Assembly: GCA_946481735.1 (NCBI GenBank)
Contig: CAMLOU010000003.1
Location: 1 to 63,799 of the forward strand
Direction: 5' to 3'
Length of the DNA: 63,799 bases
Origin: an uncultured Cellvibrio sp.
GTDB lineage: Bacteria; Pseudomonadota; Gammaproteobacteria; Pseudomonadales; Cellvibrionaceae
The translations under genes were made by a program, and so were the position numbers. The notes under the pieces were generated by a model. It was not told where the DNA came from. It saw only the letters and a program-made list of their open reading frames with translations, and made no database searches. Position 1 is the stretch's first letter. Each line of letters starts with the position of its first letter. Positions 39,537-49,694 of the stretch are shown piece after piece.

Positions 39537-40943
39537 ATGGATTACTTTCCTGTCTTTCTTGATCTGAAAAAACGCCGCTGCCTCCTCGTAGGCGGCGGCG
39601 ATGTTGCCACCCGTAAAGGGCGGCTCCTGGTAAAAGCAGGTGCGGTATTGCGTGTGGTCGCACCTCAGATATCGGCCGAGTTGCGCGAGTTAGTGCAGCA
39701 ATGTCAGGGTGAAATGCACTTGCGCGAATATCACGCAAGCGATGTTGATGATTGCGTTCTTGCCATCGCGGCGACAGATATCGATTCACTCAATCAGGTC
39801 ATTTCCCAGGATGCCAAGGCGAAACACATTCCCGTCAATGTTGTCGATAGCCCCGCCTTGTGTACCTACATCACCCCGGCCATTATTGATCGCTCACCTC
39901 TGGTGATTGCGATTTCCAGCGGCGGCGAATCACCGGTACTGGCACGCCTGATTCGCGCCAAACTGGAAACCCTGATTCCCACCAGTTACGGCAAACTCGC
40001 ACAATTTGCGAGTCGCTGGCGCGAGCGAATAAAGCATCGTTTTGCTGACACGGATCAACGCCGTCGTTTTTGGGAAAAAATATTGCAAGGTCCGGCAGCT
40101 GAATTAGTTTTTAACGGACAGGATGCCCAGGCAGACACGCTATTGTCTGATGCTATTCATCAAGAGGATGACAGCCTGACCCAGGGTGAAGTTTATTTGG
40201 TCGGCGGCGGTCCGGGTGACCCGGAATTGTTAACACTGCGGGCATTGCGTTTAATGCAGCAAGCAGATGTGGTGCTTTACGACCGTTTGGTTTCGGACGG
40301 CGTGATGGAATTGGTGCGCCGTGACGCCGAGCGAATTTACGTCGGTAAGCGTCGCAGCGAACACACCATGGAGCAGGAAAATATCAATCAACTTTTGGTT
40401 GATCTGGCTCTGCAAGGTAAGCGTGTGTTGCGCCTGAAGGGGGGTGATCCTTTTATCTTTGGGCGCGGCGGTGAAGAAATTGAATTACTGGCTCAACACC
40501 ATATTCCCTTTCAGGTGGTGCCGGGTATTACTGCCGCGTCCGGTTGTGCTGCCTACGCCGGCATTCCCTTAACCCATCGCGATTATGCCCAATCTGTGCG
40601 GTTTGTTACGGGTCATCTGAAAGATGACAGCACCAATTTGCATTGGCCGGAATTGGCCGTGCCCGGTCAAACCCTGGTGTTTTATATGGGCCTTGTGGGC
40701 CTGGCAGAAATCTGTGCAGCATTGATTGCTCATGGTCGTGCACCGGACACGCCCGTGGCCTTGGTAGAAAAAGGAACAACACGGGATCAGCGGGTGCTGA
40801 TCGCCGATCTGGCCACTATGGCCCAGACGGTGGCTGACAATAATGTGCACGGTCCCACCTTATTGATCATTGGTGAAGTGGTCAAACTGCACGCCTCCCT
40901 GCAATGGTTTTCTCCCGCGCAAAACCCCGTTGATTCTGATTGA
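39537..40943 (+). CDS. cysG: Trifunctional siroheme synthase CysG
   Basis: The 468-aa fusion has an N-terminal precorrin-2 dehydrogenase/sirohydrochlorin ferrochelatase ([33 protein letters not shown]) and a C-terminal uroporphyrinogen-III methyltransferase ([35 protein letters not shown]). It makes siroheme for sulfite and nitrite reductases. The ATG is one base after the serS stop codon, so the two are probably cotranscribed. Confidence 0.97.
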   Translation: MDYFPVFLDLKKRRCLLVGGGDVATRKGRLLVKAGAVLRVVAPQISAELRELVQQCQGEMHLREYHASDVDDCVLAIAATDIDSLNQVISQDAKAKHIPVNVVDSPALCTYITPAIIDRSPLVIAISSGGESPVLARLIRAKLETLIPTSYGKLAQFASRWRERIKHRFADTDQRRRFWEKILQGPAAELVFNGQDAQADTLLSDAIHQEDDSLTQGEVYLVGGGPGDPELLTLRALRLMQQADVVLYDRLVSDGVMELVRRDAERIYVGKRRSEHTMEQENINQLLVDLALQGKRVLRLKGGDPFIFGRGGEEIELLAQHHIPFQVVPGITAASGCAAYAGIPLTHRDYAQSVRFVTGHLKDDSTNLHWPELAVPGQTLVFYMGLVGLAEICAALIAHGRAPDTPVALVEKGTTRDQRVLIADLATMAQTVADNNVHGPTLLIIGEVVKLHASLQWFSPAQNPVDSD

Positions 40944-40950
40944 ACCATCC

Positions 40951-40986
40951 GCCATGCCGACCTTTCCAAAGAAAAGCGGCATTGGC
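40951..40986 (+). terminator. Hairpin after cysG
   Basis: GCCATGCCG pairs with CGGCATTGGC (one-base bulge) across an A/C-rich loop, starting 8 bases after the cysG stop. A TATAAT (40991-40996) follows at once, so termination of cysG and initiation of the next gene may be adjacent. No U-tract. Confidence 0.4.
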
Positions 40987-41122
40987 AGCTTATAATCAGG
41001 TCCGGGAAAATCCCGTCGTTTGTAATGAGATAAGCATCACAAGATCTAAATAACGCCATTAAGTTGGCGGCGTTAAAGCCGATAGCCTGAATACCAATGC
41101 AGACAATCCTGAAGGTGATGTC

Positions 41123-41362
41123 ATGGTTTATCTGGGTCCTATCAATACACTGAGCTTGACTGCCAAAACCAAGGCGGTAAAAGGCTATTCGCCGGAACAG
41201 GATATGCCGGTCAATAAACCGGTGGACAGCACGGTGCATGTGGCGCCGACGGTGGATCGTCGCAGAGCCCATGATCGGCGTCGTGAACAACGTGATACGC
41301 TGGTGGAAACGCGAGCCGGTGGTGACCGTCGCAAACGCCCGAGAATTGATATAAACGTTTAA
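41123..41362 (+). CDS. Small basic hypothetical protein
   Basis: A 79-aa ORF with a good ribosome site (GAAGGTGATGTC before ATG). The N-terminal half is neutral; the C-terminal half is strongly Arg-rich (VDRRRAHDRRREQRD, GDRRKRPRID). No Cys, no signal, no membrane helix. TATAAT at 40991 lies about 130 bases upstream and a perfect hairpin follows the stop. I do not recognise the family. Coding status is likely because of the isolated promoter-RBS-ORF-hairpin layout. Confidence 0.65.
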   Translation: MVYLGPINTLSLTAKTKAVKGYSPEQDMPVNKPVDSTVHVAPTVDRRRAHDRRREQRDTLVETRAGGDRRKRPRIDINV

Positions 41363-41384
41363 CCCCTCTCTGTTTTTGTCCCTC

Positions 41385-41403
41385 CGCAGGCACTTTGCCT
41401 GCG
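41385..41403 (+). terminator. Hairpin after the small basic protein gene
   Basis: CGCAGGCA and TGCCTGCG form a perfect 8-bp stem around CTT, 23 bases after the stop codon. Only a weak T-containing sequence follows. Confidence 0.45.
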
Positions 41404-41499
41404 ATGCCTGTCTAATTTCCATTACCTGATATCCAAAATGTTGGCACTATTGATGTGCCTGAGATCTTGTGTGAGAAAGAGCGCGCGAAGGAGAAGACT

Positions 41500-42867
41500 A
41501 TGTCAGCGTATACGTTTGATTTATTTGTTATTGGTGCAGGTTCAGGTGGTGTGCGTGCCAGTCGCACGGCCGCGCAACTCGGAGCGAGGGTGGCGATTGC
41601 GGAAGAAAGTAATCTGGGGGGGACATGTGTCAATGTGGGTTGTGTGCCGAAAAAATTACTGGTGTATAGCGCACATTATCGCGACACCCTGCACTTGGCG
41701 TCCGGGTTTGGTTGGAATATCAGGCAGGCTCATTTTGATTGGGCGACCTTGCGTGAAAATAAAAATACTGAGATTGCTCGCCTGAACCAGGTTTATCACC
41801 GTTTGCTAGCCGGCGCGGGTGTAACGTTGTTGGAAGGACGCGCGCGTATTGTGAATCCGCATTGTGTACAAGTGGGCGAACAGGTTTACACCACAGAGCG
41901 CATCCTGATCGCTACCGGCGGATATCCTGTTGTGCCGGAATTTCCCGGCAGTGAACATGTTATTACCTCAAACGAGGCTTTTTTTCTTGATCAATTGCCA
42001 GAGAAAATTCTGCTTGTGGGCGGTGGTTATATCAGCGTGGAATTCGCGGGTATCTTTAATGGTTTAGGTGTAGAAACGCATGTATGTCATCGCGGCGATG
42101 CGTTGTTAAAAGGTTTTGATCAGGACATCCGCCAATTGCTCGGCGAGGAATTAATAAAAAAAGGCGTTCACTTACATTTCAATACGGATATTACCCGCAT
42201 CGAAAAAGTTGACGAAAATCGCTTTACTGCCCATGCAAAAGATGGTCGTGAATGGTGCGTTAATAAAATCATGTTTGCGACAGGCCGACGCCCCAATATT
42301 GCGAATCTTGGATTGGAAAACACCGCCATCCAACCGAATAAAAATGGCACCATCGCCGTGGACAAACATTATCAAACCGTAGAGCCCTCCATCTATGCGG
42401 TGGGTGATGTGGTCGGACATCTGGCGTTGACGCCGATTGCGCTTGCCGAAGGCATGCTTCTCGCACGCCACCTTTTTGATAAGCCGCAACAGCCACTTAA
42501 TTACCACGGCATTCCCACAGCGGTCTTTTCGCAACCACCAGTCGCCAGTGTCGGGTTGAGTGAAACCGATGCACGGGAAACCTATGCCGCTGTTGATGTT
42601 TATCAATCACACTTTAAGCCTATGGCTTTTTCACTATCCGATACAGATGAACGCACCTTTATCAAGCTCGTGGTAGATCGCCATACTGACAAGGTGATTG
42701 GTTGCCATATGTTGGGGCCGGATGCGGCAGAAATAATGCAAGGCTTGGCTGTAGCACTCACCGCAGGCGCGACCAAACAGGATTTTGATCGCACCATTGG
42801 CATTCATCCAACCCTGGCGGAAGAGTTCGTGACCCTGCGCGAGCGGCACACGGCCAATCCGGATTGA
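41500..42867 (+). CDS. gor: Glutathione-disulfide reductase
   Basis: The 455-aa flavoenzyme has the FAD loop VIGAGSGGVRASRTAAQLG, redox disulfide C43/C48 (GGTCVNVGCVPKK) and the C-terminal His-Glu dyad in GIHPTLAEEF. The second loop VGGGYISVEFAGIF and following basic residues bind NADPH. ATG 41500 has AAGGAGAAG upstream; the ATG at 41455 is an unlikely extension. It regenerates glutathione in the cytoplasm. Confidence 0.95.
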   Translation: MSAYTFDLFVIGAGSGGVRASRTAAQLGARVAIAEESNLGGTCVNVGCVPKKLLVYSAHYRDTLHLASGFGWNIRQAHFDWATLRENKNTEIARLNQVYHRLLAGAGVTLLEGRARIVNPHCVQVGEQVYTTERILIATGGYPVVPEFPGSEHVITSNEAFFLDQLPEKILLVGGGYISVEFAGIFNGLGVETHVCHRGDALLKGFDQDIRQLLGEELIKKGVHLHFNTDITRIEKVDENRFTAHAKDGREWCVNKIMFATGRRPNIANLGLENTAIQPNKNGTIAVDKHYQTVEPSIYAVGDVVGHLALTPIALAEGMLLARHLFDKPQQPLNYHGIPTAVFSQPPVASVGLSETDARETYAAVDVYQSHFKPMAFSLSDTDERTFIKLVVDRHTDKVIGCHMLGPDAAEIMQGLAVALTAGATKQDFDRTIGIHPTLAEEFVTLRERHTANPD

Positions 42868-43220
42868 TGTGTTGAAAATGGTGACAGTCACAATAATGGT
42901 GATCGAATATTCATTGAAAGTACTGCAAGCAATTGTGTTTTTTAAACAGGTTTTTACGATTGATAGAAAATAAAATCCATTTGCGTATTGGTTTTCGTTG
43001 AGATGTTCGCCGGGAACGAATAATTCGTGAGGATTTTATTGAAACGCTTCACATTTTTTGTCAAATCAGGCAATCTTACGCAGCCAAAAATCGCTGTTAT
43101 CCCCGCTCTTTTGAGATCCGATCAGTAAATCATCCTTGGCATGGTGTATTCGCGCCGGCGTTCAGCATTGTTAGTCACAATCCTGCCTGGACTCCACTTT
43201 CATGTGTACGGAAGCCTTTG
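42868..43220. other. Intergenic region gor to EAL gene
   Basis: About 350 bases, A/T-richer than the flanks, with no convincing ORF on either strand. A short inverted repeat ATTGT-N5-ACAAT (43167-43181) about 40 bases before the next gene may be a regulator site. No clear terminator or RNA gene was seen. Confidence 0.4.
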
Positions 43221-45521
43221 ATGTTGTCATTGTTGCGTAAATTTTTGTTGCTCAATCCTTCCGATCTCTCATCCCCACATCCTTATAACTGGCAACTTAG
43301 TGCTTTGCGGATAATTGTTTTTTCAGGAATATGCCTGGTGTTTATTATCGCCGCGCATAGTTCATGGCAAGCGTATCATTTGGGGCTGTATTACATCGTG
43401 GCGCTGACCAGCCTGTTTTATTTTTCGCTGTTGCTGGTGCTGTTTATTTCACGCCGAAAACTGTTTACCAGCGCTATCGGACTGACATTGATTGTCCTGA
43501 TGGCGGCATTGTGTATCTTGCTGTTTATTGATGATATCGATCTTGCGCAGCATGGCGTACTGTTTCTTTACAGCTTGCCTATCGTGGCCCTGTTATTTTT
43601 TGGACCTAAAGCGGCTTACCTGGCCATTGCTTTCAACTTTGTACCGTTTTTGTTGTTAGTGAACCGACAACTTCCCATCGGCTATTTTGATTTTTCAATT
43701 ACCTTGCCCGGCGCTCATGCGTATATTCACGGTTTGATGTTCCTGTTCTTTAACTTTTGTCTTCCGCTGGCCACGACCCGCATCCTGCAAACCTTGAAAA
43801 TTAATTCCCGCCGATTAAAAACCCTCAATAAAGAGTTGGATTATAGCCATCAACTCTATGAAGAGATGTTCGATCACATCGCTTTTCCTACCTTATTGTG
43901 CGACCGCCAGGGCAAGATCCTGAAAGCCAACGCGTTAGCCCATTCATTGCTGAATGTACCGGATGCCGAGCTATTGAATACCCGCCTGGATGAATGGTTG
44001 ATTCGCCTTCCGGCGGCGGATGCATCCCTTGATGCTATTCCACCCCTGGGTATTGAGTACCAATTAAAACGCAATCCCCAGCGCACGATTTTGTTGAAAG
44101 AACAGGAGCTGACACGCCATCAAAACGGTGTCATTCACCTGGAGGATATCAGTGATGTTAAACGCCTGGCCTCGCAATTGAGTGAGGCGCGCCAGGAACA
44201 GCTGTTCACTAACTATGATTATCTGACCCAGTTGCCCAGTAGTATCCTGTTCATGGATATGGTGAACGATCAGATTAAAGCGTTTAGCAAGAATAATTTT
44301 ATGCTGCTGGCCATTGTTAAAATTTGCCAGTTGAAGATGATCAACCATGAATACGGTTATGAATTCGGTAACCGTTTATTAAAATCCTTTACTCAGGACG
44401 TTAAACAGCAGTTACCGGCGAATGCGTTGTTCTGTCGTTTGCGTGGGGTTAAATTTGCTATCGCGATTCCCGGCGATTTAAATACCGCTGATCCGCAGCG
44501 GTTGTCACACTCATTGCGGCAGATACTGCCGGAAACCTGTAGCCCAGGTGGTGACGTGGTGGTGATGGATTACCGCGTGGGTATCACCTTCAGTTTGACA
44601 TCTGCCAGCCATATCGAAACCGGTATCGAGGAATGTGAAATCGCCCTGGATCAATGCACGGCGCAAGAAGCCTGCGTGCTGTTTGATAGAGCCCAGGCGT
44701 CGCAAATGAACAATGATTATCACATGGCGCAATCCTTGCGCGAATCAATTCAGCAGCGGCATTTTGAATTATGGTTACAACCTAAAGTCAATCATCTCGG
44801 TGATATTTGCGGCTTTGAAGCGCTGATCCGATGGCCGCAGCTGGATGAAATTATCATGCCGGATGCTTTTATTCCGCTGGCGGAACGCCTGGGGCTTATT
44901 CCCGCCATCTCCCGTCAAGTGCTGGAGCGTGCGGTTGAATTACTCAAGGATTGGCGACGTGTGAATGCGAGCTATTCGCTAGCGATCAACCTGGCAGGTG
45001 CCGAGCTGCAGGACGAAGAATTTTTCCACGAGCTGGTTATGTTAAGCAAGGAAAGCCCGTGGCTGGTGGAAAAACTGGAGCTGGAGATTACCGAAACCCA
45101 TTTGACCATGCTGAATCCTTACGTTAATCAACGGCTGCATGAATTAAAACAATTGGGCTACCGTCTCGCGATTGATGATTTCGGGACTGGCCACGCATCG
45201 CTCGCCCAGTTGATTGATATTCCGGCGGATGCGATAAAACTGGACAAGCGTTTTATCGATAAACTCACATCCGACGCGCAACATATCAAGATTGTCTATA
45301 CCACCTTGAGTTTGGCGCAATCGCTGAATGTGGAATTAGTGGCGGAAGGTGTAGAGAATGAACTGCAATATCAGTATCTGGTGGATATGGGTTGCCAGAT
45401 GATGCAGGGTTATTATTTTTCCCGCCCGCGTCCGGCGGGCGAATGGCTGGATCGCATCATCGCTGCGGAAGGCCAGACGCTGAACATCATGCGAGAAGCT
45501 GAAGTCCTGCTGGCTGAGTAA
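43221..45521 (+). CDS. Membrane GGDEF(degenerate)-EAL c-di-GMP phosphodiesterase
   Basis: The 766-aa protein has about six N-terminal transmembrane helices (residues 25-195), a PAS-like region (about 215-310), a GGDEF-related domain (about 330-490) and a C-terminal EAL domain. The cyclase motif is replaced by RGVKF (R408-F412), so no cyclase activity is expected. EAL residues look complete: EALIRW (E533), the Asn of INLAG, ITET, IDDFGTGHASL, IKLDKRF, AEGVEN and QGYYFSRP. It probably hydrolyses c-di-GMP to pGpG. ATG 43221 has GGAAG upstream. Confidence 0.9.
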   Translation: MLSLLRKFLLLNPSDLSSPHPYNWQLSALRIIVFSGICLVFIIAAHSSWQAYHLGLYYIVALTSLFYFSLLLVLFISRRKLFTSAIGLTLIVLMAALCILLFIDDIDLAQHGVLFLYSLPIVALLFFGPKAAYLAIAFNFVPFLLLVNRQLPIGYFDFSITLPGAHAYIHGLMFLFFNFCLPLATTRILQTLKINSRRLKTLNKELDYSHQLYEEMFDHIAFPTLLCDRQGKILKANALAHSLLNVPDAELLNTRLDEWLIRLPAADASLDAIPPLGIEYQLKRNPQRTILLKEQELTRHQNGVIHLEDISDVKRLASQLSEARQEQLFTNYDYLTQLPSSILFMDMVNDQIKAFSKNNFMLLAIVKICQLKMINHEYGYEFGNRLLKSFTQDVKQQLPANALFCRLRGVKFAIAIPGDLNTADPQRLSHSLRQILPETCSPGGDVVVMDYRVGITFSLTSASHIETGIEECEIALDQCTAQEACVLFDRAQASQMNNDYHMAQSLRESIQQRHFELWLQPKVNHLGDICGFEALIRWPQLDEIIMPDAFIPLAERLGLIPAISRQVLERAVELLKDWRRVNASYSLAINLAGAELQDEEFFHELVMLSKESPWLVEKLELEITETHLTMLNPYVNQRLHELKQLGYRLAIDDFGTGHASLAQLIDIPADAIKLDKRFIDKLTSDAQHIKIVYTTLSLAQSLNVELVAEGVENELQYQYLVDMGCQMMQGYYFSRPRPAGEWLDRIIAAEGQTLNIMREAEVLLAE

Positions 45522-45539
45522 ATACGAGCTGCGTGGGGT

Positions 45540-47747
45540 TTAGGCGCGTTCAACTGCAATAGCCACGGATTTAAACGCCGGTGTTTTACTGCGCGGATCT
45601 CGTGCTGTACCGATCAATACATTCGCTTCCGGATAATAAGCCAGCAGGTTTTTGCGCGGCACATCAAATGCAAATACTTTAACGGCCTGCATTTCACCAA
45701 AGGGTGAGCGCAGGTTGACATAGTCGCCGGCAGCAATGCCCAATTCGGCAATATCTTCTGCATTCATCAGCGCAGACCAACGGGTGTTGGTGCCGCGATA
45801 GCTATCGCTCTCTTCGTAGATAATTGAATTAAATTGTCCTTCACTGCGAATGCTGGCAAGCACAAAAGGAAATTCCGGGCTGGTTTGCGGCAGTGTCAGC
45901 GGCGTGACTTTAAATGCAGCTTTTCCCGACGCAGTCGGAAAATCGGGCGAGCGTAAGAGGCGGTTAGCGATCGTGAATTCCTGTTTGCTGGTGTCGATAT
46001 CGGCCAGAGCTTCCATTCCGGGAATGGTCGCGGCAATGGCGTTACGAATTTTCTGATGTTGCTGGAACTCTTCAAAATTTAAGGGGCAATCGGGCAACAG
46101 GCGCTTGCCCAGTTCACACAGTATATTGACCTCGGGCCGGATATTGCTCAGGCGATTGATACCCCCATCACTTAAGCGCACGTAGTTGAACATGGACTCC
46201 TGCGTGGTCGCCTGCCACTCTTCATCGCGTGCCGTTACTGGCAAAATTAATGACTCGCTGTTTTCAACACCGGTGATATGTCCGCGATTGAGTGTGGTGG
46301 TCAGAAATGCTTTAAAACCGATGCGGTCCAGCGCTGCACGTGCCCAGCTTGCATGGGGGGTTGCGGAAAATAAATTACCGCCCATCAATAACGCAGCATC
46401 TATCTTGCCGTCGTGGGCCGCGTTCAGGCAGGCGAGGGTATCCATACCGGCTGTGGTCGGTAAAGTGACGCCCAGGGTTTGTTCGAGCTGTTGAAAAATA
46501 TCGTCTGGCAGTACCGGCTTCACGCCGATTGTGCCGATGCCCTGAACGTTACTGTGGCCGCGCAAGGGCAACAAGCCTGCCGCCGGTTTGCCGATCATGC
46601 CGCGCAGCAAGGCGAGGTTCGCGATAGCTTCCACATTTTCTACACCGTGCAAATGATGGGTAATACCCATGCCCCAGGCGAAAACGGCCTGCTCAGCACG
46701 GGCGTAGCAGCGCGCCAGATGCTCAATGCGTTCCTTCTCAACACCGCAAAGGGTGGTCAAGGTCGCCCAGTCGGTGTTGCGCACATTGTCTGCGTAAGCG
46801 GAAAAATCCTGTGTATGTGCAGCAATAAAATCCTGCTGGATTTGTTCGCTTTCCAGCAACGCCTTGGCGATGCCGGTCAATAACGCCAGGTCGGAGCCAA
46901 TGCGGGGTTGTACATACTCGGAAGCAATCCAGGTGCCGCCACTGAGTAGGGACCTGGCGCTTTTAGGCACAGCAAAACGCACCAGTCCCGGTTCTTTGGC
47001 CGGGTTGATCACAATGACCTGGCCGCCGCGTTCACGACAGTTTTTAAGTTGATGCACAAAGCGAGGGTGGTTGGACGCCGGGTTCGCACCGATCACAAAG
47101 ATCAGGTCAGATTGCCCCAGATCTTCCAGCGAAATCGTCGCCGTGCCGGTACCGATAACATTATGCAAACCGACGCCGGTCGCCTGATGACAGTAGTAGG
47201 AACAGTTGTTGACGTTGTTGGTGCCATACAAGCGAGCAAGTAACTGCAAGACAAACCCGGCTTCGTTGGATGAGCGGCCCGAGCTGTAGAAAAAACTGCG
47301 CTCCGCCGGTGTATTGGCGAACCGCTCGGTCATGAGGGTGAATGCCTCCTCCCAGGATATCGGTTGATACCGGTCACTGTTTGCCGGTTTATACACCGGG
47401 TCGTTCAAGCGACCCAGATGTTCCAGCTCATAAGCGGAAAGCTGCTGAAAATCTGCGAGGGGATGATCAAACACTTCACGCGGAATCGGTGCCTGGATAT
47501 CCGTCGATTGTGCCTGGATACTTTTATTGCACACGGAGGGGAACTCATCCAGCTCATTGGTCATGCCACCGCGCTGACCGCCCATCCCCAAGCCGCAGGC
47601 TTTACAGGTATTGCGACTGTTCAACGCCTTCGCGGAATTCAATAAACCGATACGCCCGACTGTCTTCAGGGTATAGAGAATCTTCTTGGGGCCGCCGCCG
47701 ACAATACGGATGGGGTGTGCAGGTTGATCCGGAGTTTTTTCTGACAT
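45540..47747 (-). CDS. FdhF/YdeP family molybdopterin oxidoreductase
   Basis: The 735-aa protein is a molybdopterin oxidoreductase of the formate dehydrogenase alpha-like YdeP group. NTCKACGLGMGGQRGGMTNE near the N-terminus is the family Cys motif, GANPASNHPRFVHQL and WGMGITHHLHGVENVEAIANL are pterin-binding blocks, and the C-terminal MopB domain starts near SPEFPFVLASIRSEGQFNS. YdeP in E. coli is linked to acid resistance; the reaction is not established. No electron-transfer subunit or fdhD is adjacent. An AraC-type regulator gene lies just upstream on the same strand. Confidence 0.88.
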   Translation of the reverse strand: MSEKTPDQPAHPIRIVGGGPKKILYTLKTVGRIGLLNSAKALNSRNTCKACGLGMGGQRGGMTNELDEFPSVCNKSIQAQSTDIQAPIPREVFDHPLADFQQLSAYELEHLGRLNDPVYKPANSDRYQPISWEEAFTLMTERFANTPAERSFFYSSGRSSNEAGFVLQLLARLYGTNNVNNCSYYCHQATGVGLHNVIGTGTATISLEDLGQSDLIFVIGANPASNHPRFVHQLKNCRERGGQVIVINPAKEPGLVRFAVPKSARSLLSGGTWIASEYVQPRIGSDLALLTGIAKALLESEQIQQDFIAAHTQDFSAYADNVRNTDWATLTTLCGVEKERIEHLARCYARAEQAVFAWGMGITHHLHGVENVEAIANLALLRGMIGKPAAGLLPLRGHSNVQGIGTIGVKPVLPDDIFQQLEQTLGVTLPTTAGMDTLACLNAAHDGKIDAALLMGGNLFSATPHASWARAALDRIGFKAFLTTTLNRGHITGVENSESLILPVTARDEEWQATTQESMFNYVRLSDGGINRLSNIRPEVNILCELGKRLLPDCPLNFEEFQQHQKIRNAIAATIPGMEALADIDTSKQEFTIANRLLRSPDFPTASGKAAFKVTPLTLPQTSPEFPFVLASIRSEGQFNSIIYEESDSYRGTNTRWSALMNAEDIAELGIAAGDYVNLRSPFGEMQAVKVFAFDVPRKNLLAYYPEANVLIGTARDPRSKTPAFKSVAIAVERA

Positions 47748-47858
47748 AACACTGGTCGCATCAAGACGTAAACAGGAGGCTATCGGCCCAATGTCGAGAG
47801 GCTAAGACGAATGGTCCAATGATGCAATACGTTAAATGCCCCGCGTACGGGGCGGCAA

Positions 47859-49040
47859 TCAAACGCTGGCGTGTTTTCCGTCGGGCTCGGCGTCGGTGAG
47901 GTACTTCTTACGAAACTGGCCCGGCGTCATCTGGGTGAATTTCTTGAAAAAACGGTGGAAGGCCGACTTGGAATTAAAACCGGATTCCTGCATAACACTC
48001 TGCATATCCAGATTCTTATCGAGATTGTTCATCAAAATCTGCTTGGCGTGTTCAACGCGATAGTAGTTGATGAACTCGAAAAAATTCTGCCCAAAATCGC
48101 TATTGATTGTGGCTGACAAGGCTTTGGGCGAAATGGCTAATTTATCGGCCAGTTGCTCCAGGGTGATATCCACCACCAGATAGAAGCGATTCTCCTGCAT
48201 GGCATTTTTCAGCAGCTCGCCATAGGTGGGCGGCAAGCTCTCCACGACTTCCGGCTCACTGGCTGGTACAGGGGATTCCATATGAATGCCGGAAAACACA
48301 CCCGAATGACTCAAACTGTAAACCACCAGTGCATTCACCAGCATCAGCGTCAGGTAATTATTGGTCACACCCATGGCGCTGCTGACGCTGACCGGTGTGA
48401 ACTGCGCCAGGACGTGGGTCATCAAGGCCCACACCCAGGCCAGCAGGAACAGCCACAACAAAAGATTGAGCCAGGAGAAATCGATATGCGTGGTATCGGA
48501 ATAGGTATTCTCGATGCGGCGCCGGTAGCTGATCATCTGTTTGATGGCAAAGATGCCGTAGATCAGGGGCGACAGCTTCTGTGCCCAGATATAAACCGCA
48601 AAGTGATCCATCCGACTCATCGTTAGATAGTCATAAATCAAGGTCAACTGATACCCGGTATCGTGGCGGTATACGCTGAAGTATATAAAGAAGGGATAGA
48701 AGAAGAAGGGAATCAGGTGCAGCACGTCCGCGCGCTTCCAATGAAAGTCGCGGTAGAGCAGGGATTTGGTGTACCAGTAGAGCATTGGCCCTTGCAGGAA
48801 ATACGCAAAACCCATCGCAAAAAACAGGGCCGGCGACAGTTCCGCCAGAATATCCCGGAGCGGGACGCACCAGTAAATCAGGACATCAAAGGCAATGGCC
48901 GCACTGAGGAATAAAAACAGTCCCAGCAGCAGGTTACTCAGGTTGCGTTTGGTAAAGATTGTCATCAGTGAGAGGATCAGGCCCTCAATAATGACAACAA
49001 TCAGGACCAGATCGTGAAAATTGAAAAGTACCTTATTCAA
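47859..49040 (-). CDS. Membrane-anchored AraC-family transcriptional regulator
   Basis: A 393-aa protein if started at the TTG at 49040 (GTGGAGTC upstream, then MNKVLFNFHDLVLIVVIIEG). In-frame starts at 49115 and 49199 add a polar leader without ribosome sites. About seven hydrophobic helices (residues 8-240) precede a cytoplasmic AraC double helix-turn-helix (about 290-385: TLEQLADKLAISPKALSATI, MQSVMQESGFNSKSAFHRFF). Such membrane regulators sense envelope or small-molecule signals. It may regulate the adjacent FdhF/YdeP gene or the divergent protease. Confidence 0.85.
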   Translation of the reverse strand: MNKVLFNFHDLVLIVVIIEGLILSLMTIFTKRNLSNLLLGLFLFLSAAIAFDVLIYWCVPLRDILAELSPALFFAMGFAYFLQGPMLYWYTKSLLYRDFHWKRADVLHLIPFFFYPFFIYFSVYRHDTGYQLTLIYDYLTMSRMDHFAVYIWAQKLSPLIYGIFAIKQMISYRRRIENTYSDTTHIDFSWLNLLLWLFLLAWVWALMTHVLAQFTPVSVSSAMGVTNNYLTLMLVNALVVYSLSHSGVFSGIHMESPVPASEPEVVESLPPTYGELLKNAMQENRFYLVVDITLEQLADKLAISPKALSATINSDFGQNFFEFINYYRVEHAKQILMNNLDKNLDMQSVMQESGFNSKSAFHRFFKKFTQMTPGQFRKKYLTDAEPDGKHASV

Positions 49041-49199
49041 GGTTGACCGACTCCACAAAGGCGACTTGTTATTCTTACCCGGTCTCTCGGCGTATCCGTC
49101 GTGCGAAGGGTACATCAATGTACCGGTGAGATGGCGGTGGCTCATATGAGCGAGTGAATGGGCATTACTATCGCCTAAAACGCGGCCTTTTAAAAGCAC

Positions 49200-49694
49200 T
49201 CAATGGCCGGCCTGGCCGGTCAAGTCCTGCAAGGATTGTCCCACCTCCCCGAAATAAAAAGTGAGACGCGTGATTTTCCGGGCCTCACCCACCCGCCATT
49301 GCCGGCGTAACCGCGCGATTCGCAATAAAAAGAAAATCTTATCGGCTTATCGATTTATATAAACAAATGTCCGAAGTCCCAGATTAATAGTGGGACTTTC
49401 AGACTTTCCCCGTCTTCTCAGCACCGGAATTCCCACTTAAACCCGTAACTGGGAATATTTGCAGGTTGTGATTGAAGTTCTGTACATGATTTTGGTGATG
49501 GTGGTACTTTTTTTCACGTGAGAGGTGTTGGTTTTGGTACTTAATCTGGTTCGGATCAGGCTCGACGTTGGGGTAGTGGGTGGGTCCACCTGATGCAGGA
49601 AGTGCGATCTTATGCCAATCACAGCCTTGGGGGCTGCTTCCCCTGAACGACATTCATTCAACTCGTAAGAAATAGAACCAATAGAGGGTGAGCA
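49200..49694. other. Intergenic region upstream of the protease gene
   Basis: About 495 bases, or 655 counting from the preferred AraC start, with no convincing ORF. It contains an inverted repeat AGTCCCA-N9-TGGGACT (49375-49397) and a small hairpin CAGCC/GGCTG (49622-49636) close to the protease start. Divergent promoters are expected here; I see no clear pair of -35/-10 boxes. Confidence 0.4.
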
